From: Symbiodinium natans
Taxonomy: Eukaryota > Sar > Dinophyceae > Suessiales > Symbiodiniaceae
Direction: 5' to 3'
Assembly: GCA_905221605.1 (NCBI GenBank)
Contig: CAJNDS010002165.1
Span: 145,001 to 209,000 of the forward strand
DNA: 64,000 nt
A model generated the notes under the pieces. The model saw only the letters and a list, made by a program, of their open reading frames with translations. It did not search any database and was not told where the DNA came from. Both the position numbers and the translations under genes were made by a program. How positions within the stretch are numbered: position 1 is the first letter of the stretch; the number at the start of each line of letters is the position of its first letter. Below are positions 42,314 through 52,453 of this stretch, piece by piece.

Positions 42314-42911
42314 GGGTGAGTTTTCTCAGGCTTGTATCGGGTTTAGGGCTTAGGGCTTTACTTGGGTTTTATGCCGGGTTGTATAAAGAGTGGAGATAGG
42401 GTCGCCTGTGGGATTTGTAGGGCTTGTATAGAGCGACAATAGGGCTTCTGTAGCTCGTTTGGTTTTGGCTACGAGCATCGAGTTTATAGGGTTTAGGGAA
42501 GATGGGCACTTGACAATTCAGAGCACATGCAAGTTTGGGCGTCGGTTCTGTTAGGTGTTGGGTTTAGGGCTTAGGGATTAGGGCTTAGGGTTTAAGGTTC
42601 CTGTACTACTATACTTCCTATTGAGGTATATGAACCAAAAACCCTTCTAGGGTTCATTTAGTCCCCAAGGAACTACGCTTGAGGGTTGGTGCATGTAGGG
42701 TTCAGGGTTTGAGTTGTAGGCGCCGGGGCTTTAGGGTTTCACAGGTTCTGCACTTCTTCCCAGACCACTGGGAGGATGCAAAAAAGTAGAACCCCCAAAG
42801 AGTACCCTTCTATTCGTAAACCCTAAACCCTAAACCCTAAACCCTACACCCAAAACCCAAAACCCTAAACCCCCCCCCCCCCCCCCCCCCCTAAACCCCT
42901 AAACCCAAAAC

Positions 42912-43026
42912 CTCAAAGGATCTCATTTTCGGACCCTCCCAGAAGTCGACGTTCTTGACATGGTGCGAGTGTGCCAGGCATGCTCAGCGGGCAGATGAAA
43001 TAGTCCGCCTGGATGTTGTTCACCTG
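42912..43026 (-). CDS. Coding-like segment (42.95 kb), one or two exons
   Basis: Minus: acceptor AAGCCCAG before G, then VNNIQADYFICPLSMP; in another frame from acceptor GCTGAG, CLAHSHHVKNVDFWEGPKMR, SFE ending at GAG/GTTTTGG. Both look real, suggesting an intron or frame change between them. Plus strand contains stops. Confidence 0.42.
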
Positions 43027-43376
43027 GGCTTCTAGGGTTTAGGGTTTAGGGTTTAGGGTTTAGGGTTTAGGGTTTAGGGTTTAGGGTTTCTGTCTTTTAA
43101 ACCCTGTTGGGAGGGTCCAAAAAGTATAGAGATCCCTTTGAGGATTCCGAAGGATGATTCAATGGTACTATTTTGGGTGGGCTCTGCTTTTCGTATTTTG
43201 CCGGGGTCTGGGAACCCTGGACTGCCAGTTGCAACCTTCTCTGGGCAAAGACTTCGGCAACCATTGGTGTAAGATTTATTTGCTTAATTGTACGGTTCTA
43301 GGGTTGCGGAGTCGTGGGGCCATCGCCCTACAGACCCTAAACCTTAAACCCTAAACCCTAACCCTAAACCCTAAAC

Positions 43377-43427
43377 CTTCAAAAGGGCTGTGCAGTCTGA
43401 CGGGTCAAGGATCTGAAGCCCCAAGAC
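43377..43427 (-). CDS. Candidate exon (43.4 kb), 17 codons
   Basis: Minus: GGGAAG acceptor before G, residues VLGLQILDPSDCTALLK, donor AAG/GTTTAGGG supplied by the repeat. Phase 0/0, compatible with the exon at 44416-44462 upstream. Confidence 0.42.
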
Positions 43428-43458
43428 CTTCCCTGACGATTCGCAATCCCTCCAAGAC

Positions 43459-43540
43459 CTTCCCAAAACCCAAAACCCAAAACCCAAAACCCAAAACCCA
43501 AAACCCAAAACCCAAAACCCAAAACCCAAAACCCAAAACC
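43459..43540. repeat. CCCAAAA (TTTTGGG) variant array
   Basis: Eleven homogeneous heptamers in which the A of TTTAGGG is replaced by T, followed without a break by standard CCCTAAA units. Confidence 0.95.
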
Positions 43541-43689
43541 CTAAACCCTAAACCCTAAACCCTAAACCCTAAACCCGAACCTTAGGGACCAAAGGAACCC
43601 TGACATGGGGGTCACATACCCTAGTGGTTTAGGGTTTAGGGTTTAGGGTTTAGGGTTTAGGGTTTAGGGTTTAGGGTTTAGGGTTCCTA

Positions 43690-44200
43690 TACTAAGGTAT
43701 ATGAAGCATAAGCCCTTTTAGGGTTCATTTGGTCCCTAAAGAACCTGCCCATTTCTTTCTGACAAAATGTGTGAGGCCTCAGCTTTTTGTTTCAACGCCA
43801 GGGGCACCCTGCAAAAATTATTATCCAGCGGTGTCGCTCTCCCAGCTTTATTGTACCCAACAACAGGAAACCCTAAACCCTAAAAACTGCAATTGAAGAT
43901 CAGGCTGGTCTACGGCCAAATTAAACTGCAGAACGCAGGCAAGTCAGCTTGGATGTGCCAACCTTTGCTTACTGGCTCTTAGTAGCGCATGAAGGAACTG
44001 GGATATGAGGAACGGAATCACCTCAATTCCTACGAAGAACCAGTGGGTTTCTCTACGGGTTCTTCGCCAACATTAGCTTCGGGTATTAGCCGCCTATTCT
44101 CCGCCTCCTTCATCTCCAAACCCAATTCTTAAGCCAAGGCAGTCGAACCCCTTCCCAACATACCTCGGTAAAGCAGCATCTGCGAGAACAAAACGAGGGC
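43690..44200. other. Repeat-poor stretch, nothing assigned
   Basis: Contains a short dispersed word set (TATATGAAGCATAAGCCC, TTTTAGGGTTCATTTGGTCC) also present at 42600-42675. No supported gene. Confidence 0.4.
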
Positions 44201-44245
44201 CGAGTCTGTGCTTGTCGGCTGGTTTTTCAGGGCTGAGGCTTCAGG

Positions 44246-44305
44246 ATGTTGAGGCGCTGCGAGTGGTGCTATGGACTGTGGCAGACTTCTTGCACCCTAA
44301 ACCCC
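44246..44305 (+). CDS. Candidate exon (44.3 kb), amphipathic
   Basis: Plus: acceptor GGTTTTTCAG then LRLQDVEALRVVLWTVADFL HP, running into CCCTAAACCCC. No GT donor seen before the repeat; the true end is uncertain. Confidence 0.33.
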
Positions 44306-44415
44306 AAACCCCAAATCCTACTAAACCCCAGGGTTGCGAGAGGTGGTTTAGGCTTTAGGGTTTAGGGTTTAGGGTTTAGGGTCCTAAGCCCGAAGCCATA
44401 AACCAATCCAGTCAC

Positions 44416-44462
44416 CCAGGACATGGTCAGGCCATTCTCACCCTTCCGCTTCTTGACCTTTG
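44416..44462 (-). CDS. Candidate exon (44.4 kb)
   Basis: Minus: acceptor ATCTCTAG, residues KVKKRKGENGLTMSW, donor TGG/GTGACT. Its phase (end 0) fits the 43.4-kb exon. Basic patch; no family. Confidence 0.38.
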
Positions 44463-44638
44463 CTAGAGATGATCCGGGCAGCAGGTTCGGATTCAGGGTT
44501 TTGGGTTTAGGGTTTAGGGTTTAGGGTTTAGGGTTTAGGGTTCAGGCTTCAGGGTTTACGGTTTCGGGTTAAAATCGAGGATCATCTCCGGCCTTCTGCG
44601 TAGAATATTGGCAGAGACACAGACACAGGCATGTGTAA

Positions 44639-44639
<1 letters not shown>

Positions 44640-44669
<30 letters not shown>

Positions 44670-45195
44670 TGTATGTATGTATGTGTCTGTATGTATGTAT
44701 GTATGTATCTATCTGTAAATAAATAAATAAATATATATATATATATATAGCGTATTTATTTCATTTACAGATATACATATATACGATATGGATGCTGCGC
44801 AGTGATTCTGTTTGCATGCTAGTGCTAGTGATTATGATTGCATGCTGGTGCAGTATATATATATATACATGATTAGATGTGTATCTATGTATTATTCTTA
44901 AGGATGCATCAAATATACATAGAGAGAGAAGAAAAAACAAAGAGAGAGAGAGAGAGAGCGAAAGATAAAGAGAAAGAGAAAGAGAAAGAGCAAGAGCAAG
45001 AGAACGAGAACGAGAAAGAGAAAGAGAGAGAGAAGACAGAGAGGGATAGCGAGAGAAAAGAGAGAGAGGGACAGAGAGAAAGCGAGAGAGATGCTAGTGT
45101 ATTCTAAAATTACATATAGTAAATAAAAACAGTCAGATACATATGTATATAAATATATACATATACATGTACATAGATATATATATATATATATA
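44640..45195. repeat. GTAT, TA and GA-rich microsatellites
   Basis: GTAT repeats 44641-44708, TA runs near 44735, 44855 and 45180, and an AGAGAA-rich purine tract 44922-45090. Confidence 0.9.
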
Positions 45196-45198
45196 GGA

Positions 45199-45506
45199 AT
45201 GACGTCTTTAACATGCTCTTTGAACCCTCTTCCCCCGACCCAACAACCCCACAACCTGAGGCAATTGAGGTCTATTGTGAAACTGCTCACAGGTTCCAGG
45301 GAAACATACCTTGAACATGCTCGTTTTGAAGGACGTCACATTCGTTTCTGTCAGAGCATTTCGGTTTTGGGCTCTGGGCATTCAAGTTTTGACCCCTTAT
45401 TCACTCGTACACCATCTCAAACACCATCAACGGCCCTCAAAGGCTCCGGAAAGGACGCGCTTAAACTGAAGCTATTGCACCAGGCCGAAGCTCGCAAAAT
45501 CCCCGC
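45199..45506 (+). CDS. Open exon of about 100 codons, product unknown
   Basis: Plus: continuous frame with NLRQLRSIVKLLTGSRETYL, EHARFEGRHIRFCQSISVLG and KDALKLKLLHQAEARKIP, ending at a GC/GTTTAGGG donor supplied by the repeat. The start is uncertain; it directly follows a TA microsatellite and could begin at the AG near 45262. Confidence 0.42.
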
Positions 45507-45803
45507 GTTTAGGGTTTAGGGGGGTTCGGGTTTAGGGTTTACTGTTTAGGGTCCGCCGACCCTGGCGGCGTGTTGGATGGGAAAAGGAGGTGAAAACCTC
45601 CCTTTCTCCTTACCCCCCCAAAACGCGGGGGGGGGGGGGTAGGGGGGGGTACCCCGCCAGCTTTTTCGTAAAGGAACAGGACACCGTGTAAACAGGAACC
45701 GCAAACAAAATCACCAAACCCCAAACCTTAAACTTGTTCTCCTGCGGGGTCGGCGGCTTGAGCCGGAGGCTCTTAAATTTAGGGTTCAGGGTTCAGGCTT
45801 TAG

Positions 45804-46012
45804 GATCCACAAAACCCAAAGACAGAATCCAAAAAACTGACCTTAAACTCACTGGCCGAAGCTCTAGGATGCAAGGCTTAGAGCGTGTTTACTCTCCAGG
45901 CAACCCCCGATTTTTGTACATGAGCCTGAGTGGCAAAAAACTGGTAGGTTGGACTCTGCCGTGTCGGATACGCCAAGTCGACCAGGGCTTCCTGTTGAAT
46001 CGGACTGAGTGG
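45804..46012 (+). CDS. Exon of 69 codons, product unknown
   Basis: Plus: the acceptor is a degenerate repeat word (GCTTTAG before G) and the donor is TGG/GTTTAGGG. Residues include KLTGRSSRMQGLERVYSPGN and LYMSLSGKKLVGWTLPCRIR. TTTAGGG-type repeats lie on both sides, as seen for other plus-strand exons. No domain recognised. Confidence 0.48.
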
Positions 46013-46263
46013 GTTTAGGGTTTAGGGTTTAGGGTTTAGAGCTCCGAAATGAGGAGTCGAAGTTTTCAACCTCGCTATGGCCGGAGGGGGCTGCACTTGC
46101 GAAGTGTCGGGAACTGAAACTTGGGCTCAGGGGCTTGCAGGCTACTGTTGCTTGAAAAGCTTCACCGTGACATCCCGCGTGCACGAGCGCGCAAATCATT
46201 CAAGCGAGTGATTGCTACATCAGACATGAAGTTTTGTGAAACCTGCCGGCTTTGAGCTCTACC

Positions 46264-46729
46264 CTAACTTATGCCGTCAAGCGAAGTCGGCTCACGGGCA
46301 AAGACTACCATGTTAAGACCATCGGGGACTTTGCTCATATGTCCTAAGCCTAAAGCACTGCACTGATTGTGGACGGGCAGGTCTGCGTCAGTCAAAAAAG
46401 CTGCCTTCGCACAATTGCTAGCATTCCCCGCCCAAAAAAAATAAAAGGCATGTTGCAATGTCTTTCCTTGGAAGCCTAGTGCTGCACTGGTTGCAAGATT
46501 TGCGACAGTCCGTTTCAGCACTTGATGAAGCCGGAGTGGAAGCTAAGAGCTTCCATGCGCGATCGTCTTGAGTCTTGTGTGTGTCGCGCATGATGTGTCA
46601 CATGAGCTCACCCGCAGGCAGTCGTGCTTACGGGTTCTTCGAGGTGCGCTAGAAAAAAGGTTCTCACCTGGATGCAAAGGTCTTGTCCAGGTTCAAAGCT
46701 TGATCTGAGACAAGCAACGTTGAGAAGCT
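46264..46729 (-). CDS. Two-exon 3' part of a gene, product unknown
   Basis: Exon 46729-46668 (acceptor CACGTCAG; residues LLNVACLRSSFEPGQDLCIQ; donor CAG/GTGAGA) joins in phase 0 to terminal exon 46542-46264 (acceptor GCTCTTAG; 92 codons and TAA). The terminal exon reads LPLRLHQVLKRTVANLATSA and later AFLTDADLPVHNQCSALGLG and VPDGLNMVVFAREPTSLDGI. The intron is 125 nt. The chain lies in a stretch without telomere-like repeats; the TAAGTTAGGG at the stop is the first trace of them. No family recognised; a transposase-like origin was considered but not supported. Confidence 0.48.
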
Positions 46730-47344
46730 CTGACGTGCTAGACCCTTCCATCTCTCTCTCTATATATATATATGTATAGTGTAAAGGTTCTCTCTCTCTA
46801 TATATATATATATTTATATGTATCGGATGGGGGTGTGGAAATTCTGCAGCCACCGCAGTCATGCGAGGAGTTTCATTGCATGGAGCCTGGCGTGGCGCCA
46901 CCTCCACCCCCGCGCTGCTTGTTCAGGCCCCTAGGGTTTCGGGTTTAGGGTTTAGGGTTTAGGGTTTCTGTGCACCTTGTGCCGAAATTAGCCTCAACTG
47001 ATAGGCTTAACCCTATAAACCCTAAACCCTAAACCCTAAATCCTAAACCCTAGGGTGTAGGGCCCTAGGAGCCTGCACACTGACTACGACATGCCAAGGG
47101 CCACATTTGGGCCTTGCATTAGGAGTTGGTAGTCCGGGTCTCCGGGAATGTTTTGGATTTAGGGTTTGCGGCTCCGGGGGGGTTAGGGTTCTAGGACTTA
47201 GGGTTCTGAGGCCCTCGTCTGCGGCCTTTTCGGACGTAGGATTTAGGTTTCCATGGCCTTGTCTGGGTCCTCAGAGACTTAGTAGGTAAGGTTCCGGGGC
47301 CTCTATGGGTTTAGGGTTAGGTGCAAGAAACCTTGAATGTGACC

Positions 47345-47513
47345 AAGGTCATAAACTGGGGGTGGGTTGGACAGGGCAGAGGAGCATGGTCGGGCGAAAC
47401 CCCGAATGAGCATGAGGGCCCTGAAGGGTACCTTCAAGGTGGTTGCGTCAAGCAGCTTATGGGATTCTTTGGGGGTGGCGAGGGCATGTTTTTTGGGTCG
47501 GACCTGGGAGGGT
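47345..47513 (+). CDS. Candidate exon (47.4 kb)
   Basis: Two plus frames are open: one with SGETPNEHEGPEGYLQGGCV, the other with MRALKGTFKVVASSSLWDSL. Donor GGAGG/GTCTGGGG leads into TTTAGGG copies. Confidence 0.28.
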
Positions 47514-47571
47514 CTGGGGTTTAGGGTTCGCCGGTTGTTAAGGCTGCGGGGTTTACAGGAGGTTGAGGGCT

Positions 47572-47700
47572 TTTGCTATTGCTTAAGAACCCCCTCCCCC
47601 CCTAAACATTTCCTATATTGCACTTATAAGGAAGAATATTCTCTCATACATTATTGTTTTTTGTTGGGGGGGGGGGGGGGGTTCTTAAGCAAATAGTAGG
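47572..47700. mobile_element. Hairpin element, family B
   Basis: Inverted ends CTATTGCTTAAGAACCCCC and GGGGTTCTTAAGCAAATAG; the centre carries TATATTGCACTTATAAGGAA and GAATATTCTCTC. About 125 bp. Confidence 0.85.
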
Positions 47701-47702
47701 CT

Positions 47703-47812
47703 TTGGGATGTTCCCCCTTATGCTAACAGTCCTTAATCGCTTAATCGGGATGGTAGCACCCCCTTATTCTCATCCCTATGAAGGACTGTTAGTATAAGGG
47801 GGAACATCCCAA
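47703..47812. mobile_element. Hairpin element, family A, best-preserved copy
   Basis: Ends TTGGGATGTTCCCCCTTATG, CTAACAGTCCTT and AAGGACTGTTAGTATAAG, GGGGAACATCCCAA form an almost perfect 30-bp terminal inverted repeat around a 45-bp centre. It directly abuts the family B element on its left and CCCTAAA repeats on its right. Confidence 0.9.
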
Positions 47813-48084
47813 CCCTAAACCCTAAACCCTAAACCCCGAACCCTAAACCCCTAATCCCTATTAAGGAGCTGTCAGTATAAGGGGGAACATTCCAAATAGG
47901 AGGCTCGTAGAGGGTTGAGGTTTCAGGGCGCCCTGAAGTTCGGTCCTCTCTGAGAGTTTCGAAGGGGCGGTTTAGGGTTTAGGGTTTAGGGTTTATGGTT
48001 ATCTGGGGAGTATGGCCATGAGACTCGATTGGAGTTTCCAAGACGGGATGTTGCCATGTATATCCCTCCGAAGAGCACCATCCC

Positions 48085-48260
48085 CAGCGAACTTATTACT
48101 ATTACTATTATTAGTATTATTATCATTATTGTTAGCTTTGTTATTTTTATAATTATTACTATGATTATGATAGTCATTACTATTACTATTATTATTCTTA
48201 TCATTATTATCATTATCATGATGATTATGATTATTATCATTCTTTTTTTACTACTAGTAT
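48085..48260. repeat. ATT-rich microsatellite
   Basis: Imperfect TTATTA / ATTATTACT runs; Ile/Met frames on both strands are artefacts. Confidence 0.9.
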
Positions 48261-48368
48261 TGTTCTTATTTACTTTAGATCTATATGTGAATTTGTATCT
48301 GTATATTTGCTTAGGCATTTATCTATTGATACAAGTAATATATTTATTTGCTGCTTGTGCATTTACAG

Positions 48369-48439
48369 AACACCCAACAGGGGAAGGCCTTGGCAAACCG
48401 ACCAGGGACGACGAAGACCTGACGGGCCAAAAGCCATAG
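48369..48439 (+). CDS. Terminal exon, acidic tail
   Basis: Plus: canonical acceptor TGTGCATTTACAG after the ATT microsatellite, then HPTGEGLGKPTRDDEDLTGQ KP and TAG. Well-defined charged C-terminus; the upstream exon is not identified. The microsatellite would lie in the last intron. Confidence 0.45.
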
Positions 48440-48633
48440 ATGCGACCCGAAACCCTAAACCCTAACCCCCAAACCCCTAAAGTCCTAAACCCAAAACAAC
48501 CCAAAGCCCGAAACCCCAAATATTGACCCTAACCCCTAAACCATCGCAGTTGAAGGTTTATAATTAGGGTTCAGCTACATGGTCCCCCGCTAAGCCCGGG
48601 AGAACGAGGGTACCCTGCTTAGTTTATGACCAG

Positions 48634-48683
48634 GTTGAGAAGGGAGTGGCAAAACCTGCCTCGAGGCCCTACAGAAGCGATTC
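48634..48683 (+). CDS. Candidate exon (48.65 kb), 16 codons
   Basis: Plus: acceptor ATGACCAG before G, residues VEKGVAKPASRPYRSD, donor TTC/GTTTAGGG formed by the repeat. Confidence 0.42.
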
Positions 48684-48879
48684 GTTTAGGGTTTAGGGTT
48701 TAGGGTTTAAGGCCCAGGGGGCTAGGGTTTAGGGTTTTCAGGGTTTAGGGTTTAGGGTAGAACGACACCAAATCTTGAGTCCTAAAGCCCAAGACTAATC
48801 CTTGAAGGCAGCATTCTTAGCATGCTGAACTTTCAATCGCAGTCTCTCACCCCGAAGACGAGCGCTTCAAACAAGGACC

Positions 48880-49168
48880 TAAACCCTAAACCCTAAACCC
48901 TAAACCCTAAACCCTAAACCCTAAACCCTAAACCCTAAACCCTAAACCCTAAACCCTAAACCCTGTACCTAGATTCCCTCCATGGCCTGCTTAGGCCGTG
49001 CCGGGTGCCGGGAAATACGGTGCAAGCCGACACACAGAGAGTACTTAGTCCCTAAACCCTGAACCCTGAACCCTGAACCCTAAACCCTAAACCCTAAACC
49101 CTAAACCCTAAACCCTAAACCCTAAACCCTAAACCCTAAACCCGAACCCTAAACCCTAAACCCTAAAC
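48880..49168. repeat. Two CCCTAAA arrays around a small island
   Basis: 48880-48965 and 49055-49168 are nearly pure CCCTAAA. The 90-bp island between them has a possible 18-nt minus micro-exon (AG/GCCATGGAGG, donor GTACAGGG). Confidence 0.85.
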
Positions 49169-49174
49169 CCTACA

Positions 49175-49250
49175 CCGGAATAGAGAGAGTAGTACTTAGA
49201 GCCAGGTGTTCAGGGCTGCCCCATTGCCAAGGCCCAGGGACCACCAGTCC
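49175..49250 (-). CDS. Candidate exon (49.2 kb)
   Basis: Minus: residues PLIGLVVPGPWQWGSPEHLA ending at CCG/GTGTAGGG. A plus frame over the same island is also open, so strand is uncertain. Confidence 0.28.
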
Positions 49251-49535
49251 AATCAAGGGCTTTTCGCCTCATATACCCTACCCTAAGGGTCCATTTACCT
49301 ATACAGCAGGGCTTGAGGTTTAGGGTATAGGGTTTAGGGCTTAGGGTTTAGGGTTTAGGGTTTTGGTGCTACTATACGGGAACCGCTTCAAGGCCCAACT
49401 GTATACGACGTAGGGTCATGGACCCTTAAACTTAGTTGCTGAGTTCATAAGCACCCAAACAGTGTACACTTTCAGTTCTATAGGGGTTATATTACCCCAA
49501 AAGTTTAAGTTTAAAGTGTGCTCACTCAGCTACTA

Positions 49536-49650
49536 AGCTATTTGCTTTAGAACACCCAAAAAACAAAACAATAGCCCCTATATTACCCTTATAAGGAAGA
49601 ATACTCTTTATTGTTTTTCTTAGGGGGGGGGGGGTTCTGGTAGTTAAAGC
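49536..49650. mobile_element. Hairpin element, family B, decayed
   Basis: CTATTTGCTTTAGAACACCC on the left; centre CCTATATTACCCTTATAAGG and AAGAATACTC as in other copies; right end TTCTGGTAGTTAAAGC is eroded. Confidence 0.65.
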
Positions 49651-49874
49651 TACCATGCTACACCCTCAGTTCGCAGCCCTCCTCCCGACGAAAATTCCCT
49701 GGACACAAAAAGGCCGGAACCCTCAACCACGTGACCAGCAAACCCCAATCCCCAATCCCTAAACCCCAATCCCTAAACCCTAAACCCTAAACCCTAAACC
49801 CTAAACCCTAAACCCTGAACCCTAAACCCTAAACCCTAAACCCTAAACCCTAAACCCCCCCCAAACCCTACAAG

Positions 49875-50517
49875 GGCTTCACAGGCATGATCCCCGACCT
49901 GGTCGTCGCAGTCGCCGCACGCTTCCGCGACGTGGTTCTTGCGGATGCTCCCAGCTGGCTCCTAGGGTTTAGGGTTTAGGGTTTAGGGTTTAGGTTTTAG
50001 GAATTCGGGTTTAGGGTTTAGGGTTTAGGGGTTGGGGTTTAGGATTCAGGGTTTAGGGTTTCGGGTTTAAAAGGGTTCACTGCTCCTAGGGTTTTTAAGG
50101 TTTGGGGCTTGAGGGTTTATAGGGTTCATAGAGTTTAGGGTTCTAGGATTTTGGGGATTTAGGGTTAAGGGTTTTAGGGTTTTAGGGTTGAGAGTTTCAG
50201 GGTTTGTGGGTGTTAGCAGGTTGTAGGATTTTAGTTTCAGGGCTTTGGCAACTTTCGGGTTCTCGAGATAAGAGGCCGAGAGGGTTTAGGGTTTAGGGTT
50301 TAGGGTTTATAGTTAGGGCTGCATCCCCTACTTGGAGGTTCCCCCCCAATTCTAACAAGTCCCCCGAGTCCTCTAAATTGGGGTTGCATGTGCCCATGAA
50401 CCTCCAAGTAGCATGCCCAGAAAACCCGGGAAGATCGACGAGCAGCTCAGTTCGTTCTTAGTGTGGAAATATCGAATTGGGCACACTAACCGAGAAGAAC
50501 CAACAAGAAAGAGTTAG
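49875..50517 (+). CDS. Two-exon 3' part of a gene, product unknown
   Basis: Exon 49875-49966 (acceptor CTACAAG before G; 30 codons, MIPDLVVAVAARFRDVVLAD, APSWLL) ends GG/GTTTAGGG, the donor being the first repeat unit. Terminal exon 50421-50517 (acceptor GCATGCCCAG) completes the codon in phase and reads KPGKIDEQLSSFLVWKYRIG, HTNREEPTRKS, TAG. The 454-nt intron contains TTTAGGG repeats and ends with a family D hairpin 9 nt before the acceptor dinucleotide boundary. No family named. Confidence 0.55.
50326..50411. mobile_element. Hairpin element, family D, short copy
   Basis: CTACTTGGAGGTTC and GAACCTCCAAGTAG are exact inverted ends; inner CCCCCAATTCTAAC and TAAATTGGGGTTG also pair. 86 bp, inside an intron and next to its 3' splice site. 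Confidence 0.8.
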
Positions 50518-50898
50518 AGTTCGGGGGTTCGGGATCAACTATGCAGGTTCAGGGTTTAGAGGGTTGACAGGGTTTATAAGGGGTTTATAGAGGGTCTTTA
50601 GGGGGTTTTTCGAGGGCCTATGGAGGGTTTAGAGGGTTTACAGGAATGTACAGGGTTTATAGAGGCTTTATAGGGTTTATGGGTTATAGGGTTATAGGGT
50701 TGTGGGGTTTATTTCGAGGGTTCTAGGCTTTACAGAGGCTTCATCGGGTTTCTAGGTGATAGAGGCTTTGTAGAGGCTTTAGAAGGTTTATAGTATTCAA
50801 AAATCTTATAAGGTTCATAGGGAGCCCTAAACCCTAAACCCTAAACCCTAAACCCTAAACCCTAAACCCTAAACCCTAAACCCTAAACCCTAAACCCA

Positions 50899-50985
50899 GG
50901 TGTTGATGGCCAAGGATCCCAGGAGAGGAGGCCCTTCTCAAGGTGAGCCATGCCCGCGACGCCTCGAAAGCGGCAGCCGATGCAG
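50899..50985 (-). CDS. Candidate exon (50.95 kb)
   Basis: Minus: TTTTGAG before G, residues DCIGCRFRGVAGMAHLEKGL, donor CCTGG/GTTTAGG. A competing plus exon (VLMAKDPRRGGPSQ, donor GTGAGC) overlaps. Strand uncertain. Confidence 0.3.
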
Positions 50986-51238
50986 TCCTCAAAAGGCACC
51001 CGGTGTGTTTTCGGGGTTTAGGGTTTAGGGTTTAGGGTCTAGCCCTAAACCCTAAACCCTAAACCCTAAACCCTAGACCCTAAACCCTAAACCCTAAACC
51101 CTAAACCCTAAGCCCAAGAAGCTTGGGGACCCTTTTGGGGGCCCCTAAACCCTAGTAGTCTTGACGTGCACTTTTTTGCTTGTAAAGGGGCTTGATCAGG
51201 GAACAACAAAAACAAACAAAGTGAATAAGGGTAGTACT

Positions 51239-51340
51239 CTGGATGTTCCCACGAACAGTCCCGAATAGGGAGTATAGTATCCCTCCCCCCTGTTATAATC
51301 CCTATAAAGGAACTGTGAAGAAAAGGGGGAACTTCCCAAG
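51239..51340. mobile_element. Hairpin element, family A, diverged
   Basis: CTGGATGTTCCCACGAACAG left and AACTGTGAAGAAAAGGGGGA, ACTTCCCAAG right. About 100 bp. Confidence 0.55.
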
Positions 51341-51527
51341 TACTACCTGGCATCCTAGACGGTTCCTATACCCCGATCTGTGGCTTGAGAGCTGAAGCAA
51401 ACCTTTTGGGATTCTTGTTTTGGGGGATCGGCACCCGCACATCTAGGGCTAACACCGAAGAGAGTGCTTGGTGCCTTCTTGGAGGTTTAGGGTTCAGGGT
51501 TCAAGAGGAGACCTGGCATCCCGGATG

Positions 51528-51620
51528 CTAAACCGTCGGCCACGTGGCGGGGTGCAGCAGTGATGGGTGCTTCACCTGATCCTCGGATTCGGGCGGCTGC
51601 AGGATCGCAACGGGCAGGGT
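51528..51620 (-). CDS. Candidate terminal exon (51.6 kb)
   Basis: Minus: acceptor ATCCCAG, 30 codons TLPVAILQPPESEDQVKHPS, LLHPATWPTV, then TAG inside GGTTTAG. An internal CAG/GTGAAG could serve as donor instead. No family. Confidence 0.38.
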   Translation of the reverse strand, partial: TLPVAILQPPESEDQVKHPSLLHPATWPTV

Positions 51621-51921
51621 CTGGGATCTTGCTCTCATGAAGCCCTGAACGAAAAACACCCCGACACCCCTAAAGAAGAGATATAGGACGGCTCAGAGCT
51701 TTCAAGGTCTATGAGCTTCCTGAGTTTATCAGCTCAGGGTCAGTTTAGGGTTTCGGGCTTTGGGTTTAGGAGGGGAGGACGAGAGTTTGCAGAGTATGGA
51801 GACAGACGTAGGGCAGGAGGGTGCCGTATCAGGCATATCTGGGGAAACATATTTGAGCTGTGATTATGATTCAAACTTTGTTGCAGTCGAAACTTTCCCT
51901 GGTACTTCCGCGAGTAAATTG

Positions 51922-52010
51922 TAGGGGTCGGATTCAGTACTCATCGTATTCCCTTATGGTCCCGTATAAATATACGATAAAACCCCCCAAACCCTATTCT
52001 CATCATTAAG
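51922..52010. mobile_element. Interspersed element, family F, reverse copy
   Basis: TAGGGGTCGGATTCAGTACT, CCCTTATGGTCCCGTATAAA match the reverse complement of 25285-25373. Confidence 0.6.
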
Positions 52011-52141
52011 GCACCTACACTACTGTTTGTAATCTTCCGAACATTCTTTGCTTTCGCAGACGCTTCCGCGAGCCCACGAACTTGCTTCTGCAAGACCCAT
52101 ATAAGCCCTAAGCCCTAAACCCTAAGCCGCAATTTCCACAG

Positions 52142-52261
52142 CTAAAGATGGAGGACGCCTCGGCGCTCACTTTGGGCTTGGCAGTCCTACGCAATGAAAG
52201 AATTGGGCAAATGATTTGGGGGGGCGTCTGGAAGGGCCCTGCCTGGGTTGCGGCACATTAG
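52142..52261 (+). CDS. Candidate terminal exon (52.2 kb), 39 codons
   Basis: Plus: acceptor CAATTTCCACAG, residues LKMEDASALTLGLAVLRNER, IGQMIWGGVWKGPAWVAAH, stop TAG formed with the following TTAGGG. No family. Confidence 0.45.
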   Translation, partial: LKMEDASALTLGLAVLRNERIGQMIWGGVWKGPAWVAAH

Positions 52262-52453
52262 GGTTTATGGTTTACGTTAAGGCTCCAATGTAGTTCCTTT
52301 TTGGGTTACTTATAGGGGATCCTAGTATACGGTTCCCATGTCCAAGTCTGTAATTGAATTGACTTGATGAAGCCCCTAAACCCGAAACCTCAACCCAAAA
52401 CCCTAAACCCTAAACCCTAAACCCCAAACAACCCTAAACCCTAAACCCTAAAC

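Noticed and set aside
46264-46542. Transposase identity for the terminal exon
   Set aside because: The phrase AFLTDADLPVH recalls a transposase core only loosely; no catalytic triad or zinc motif is visible.
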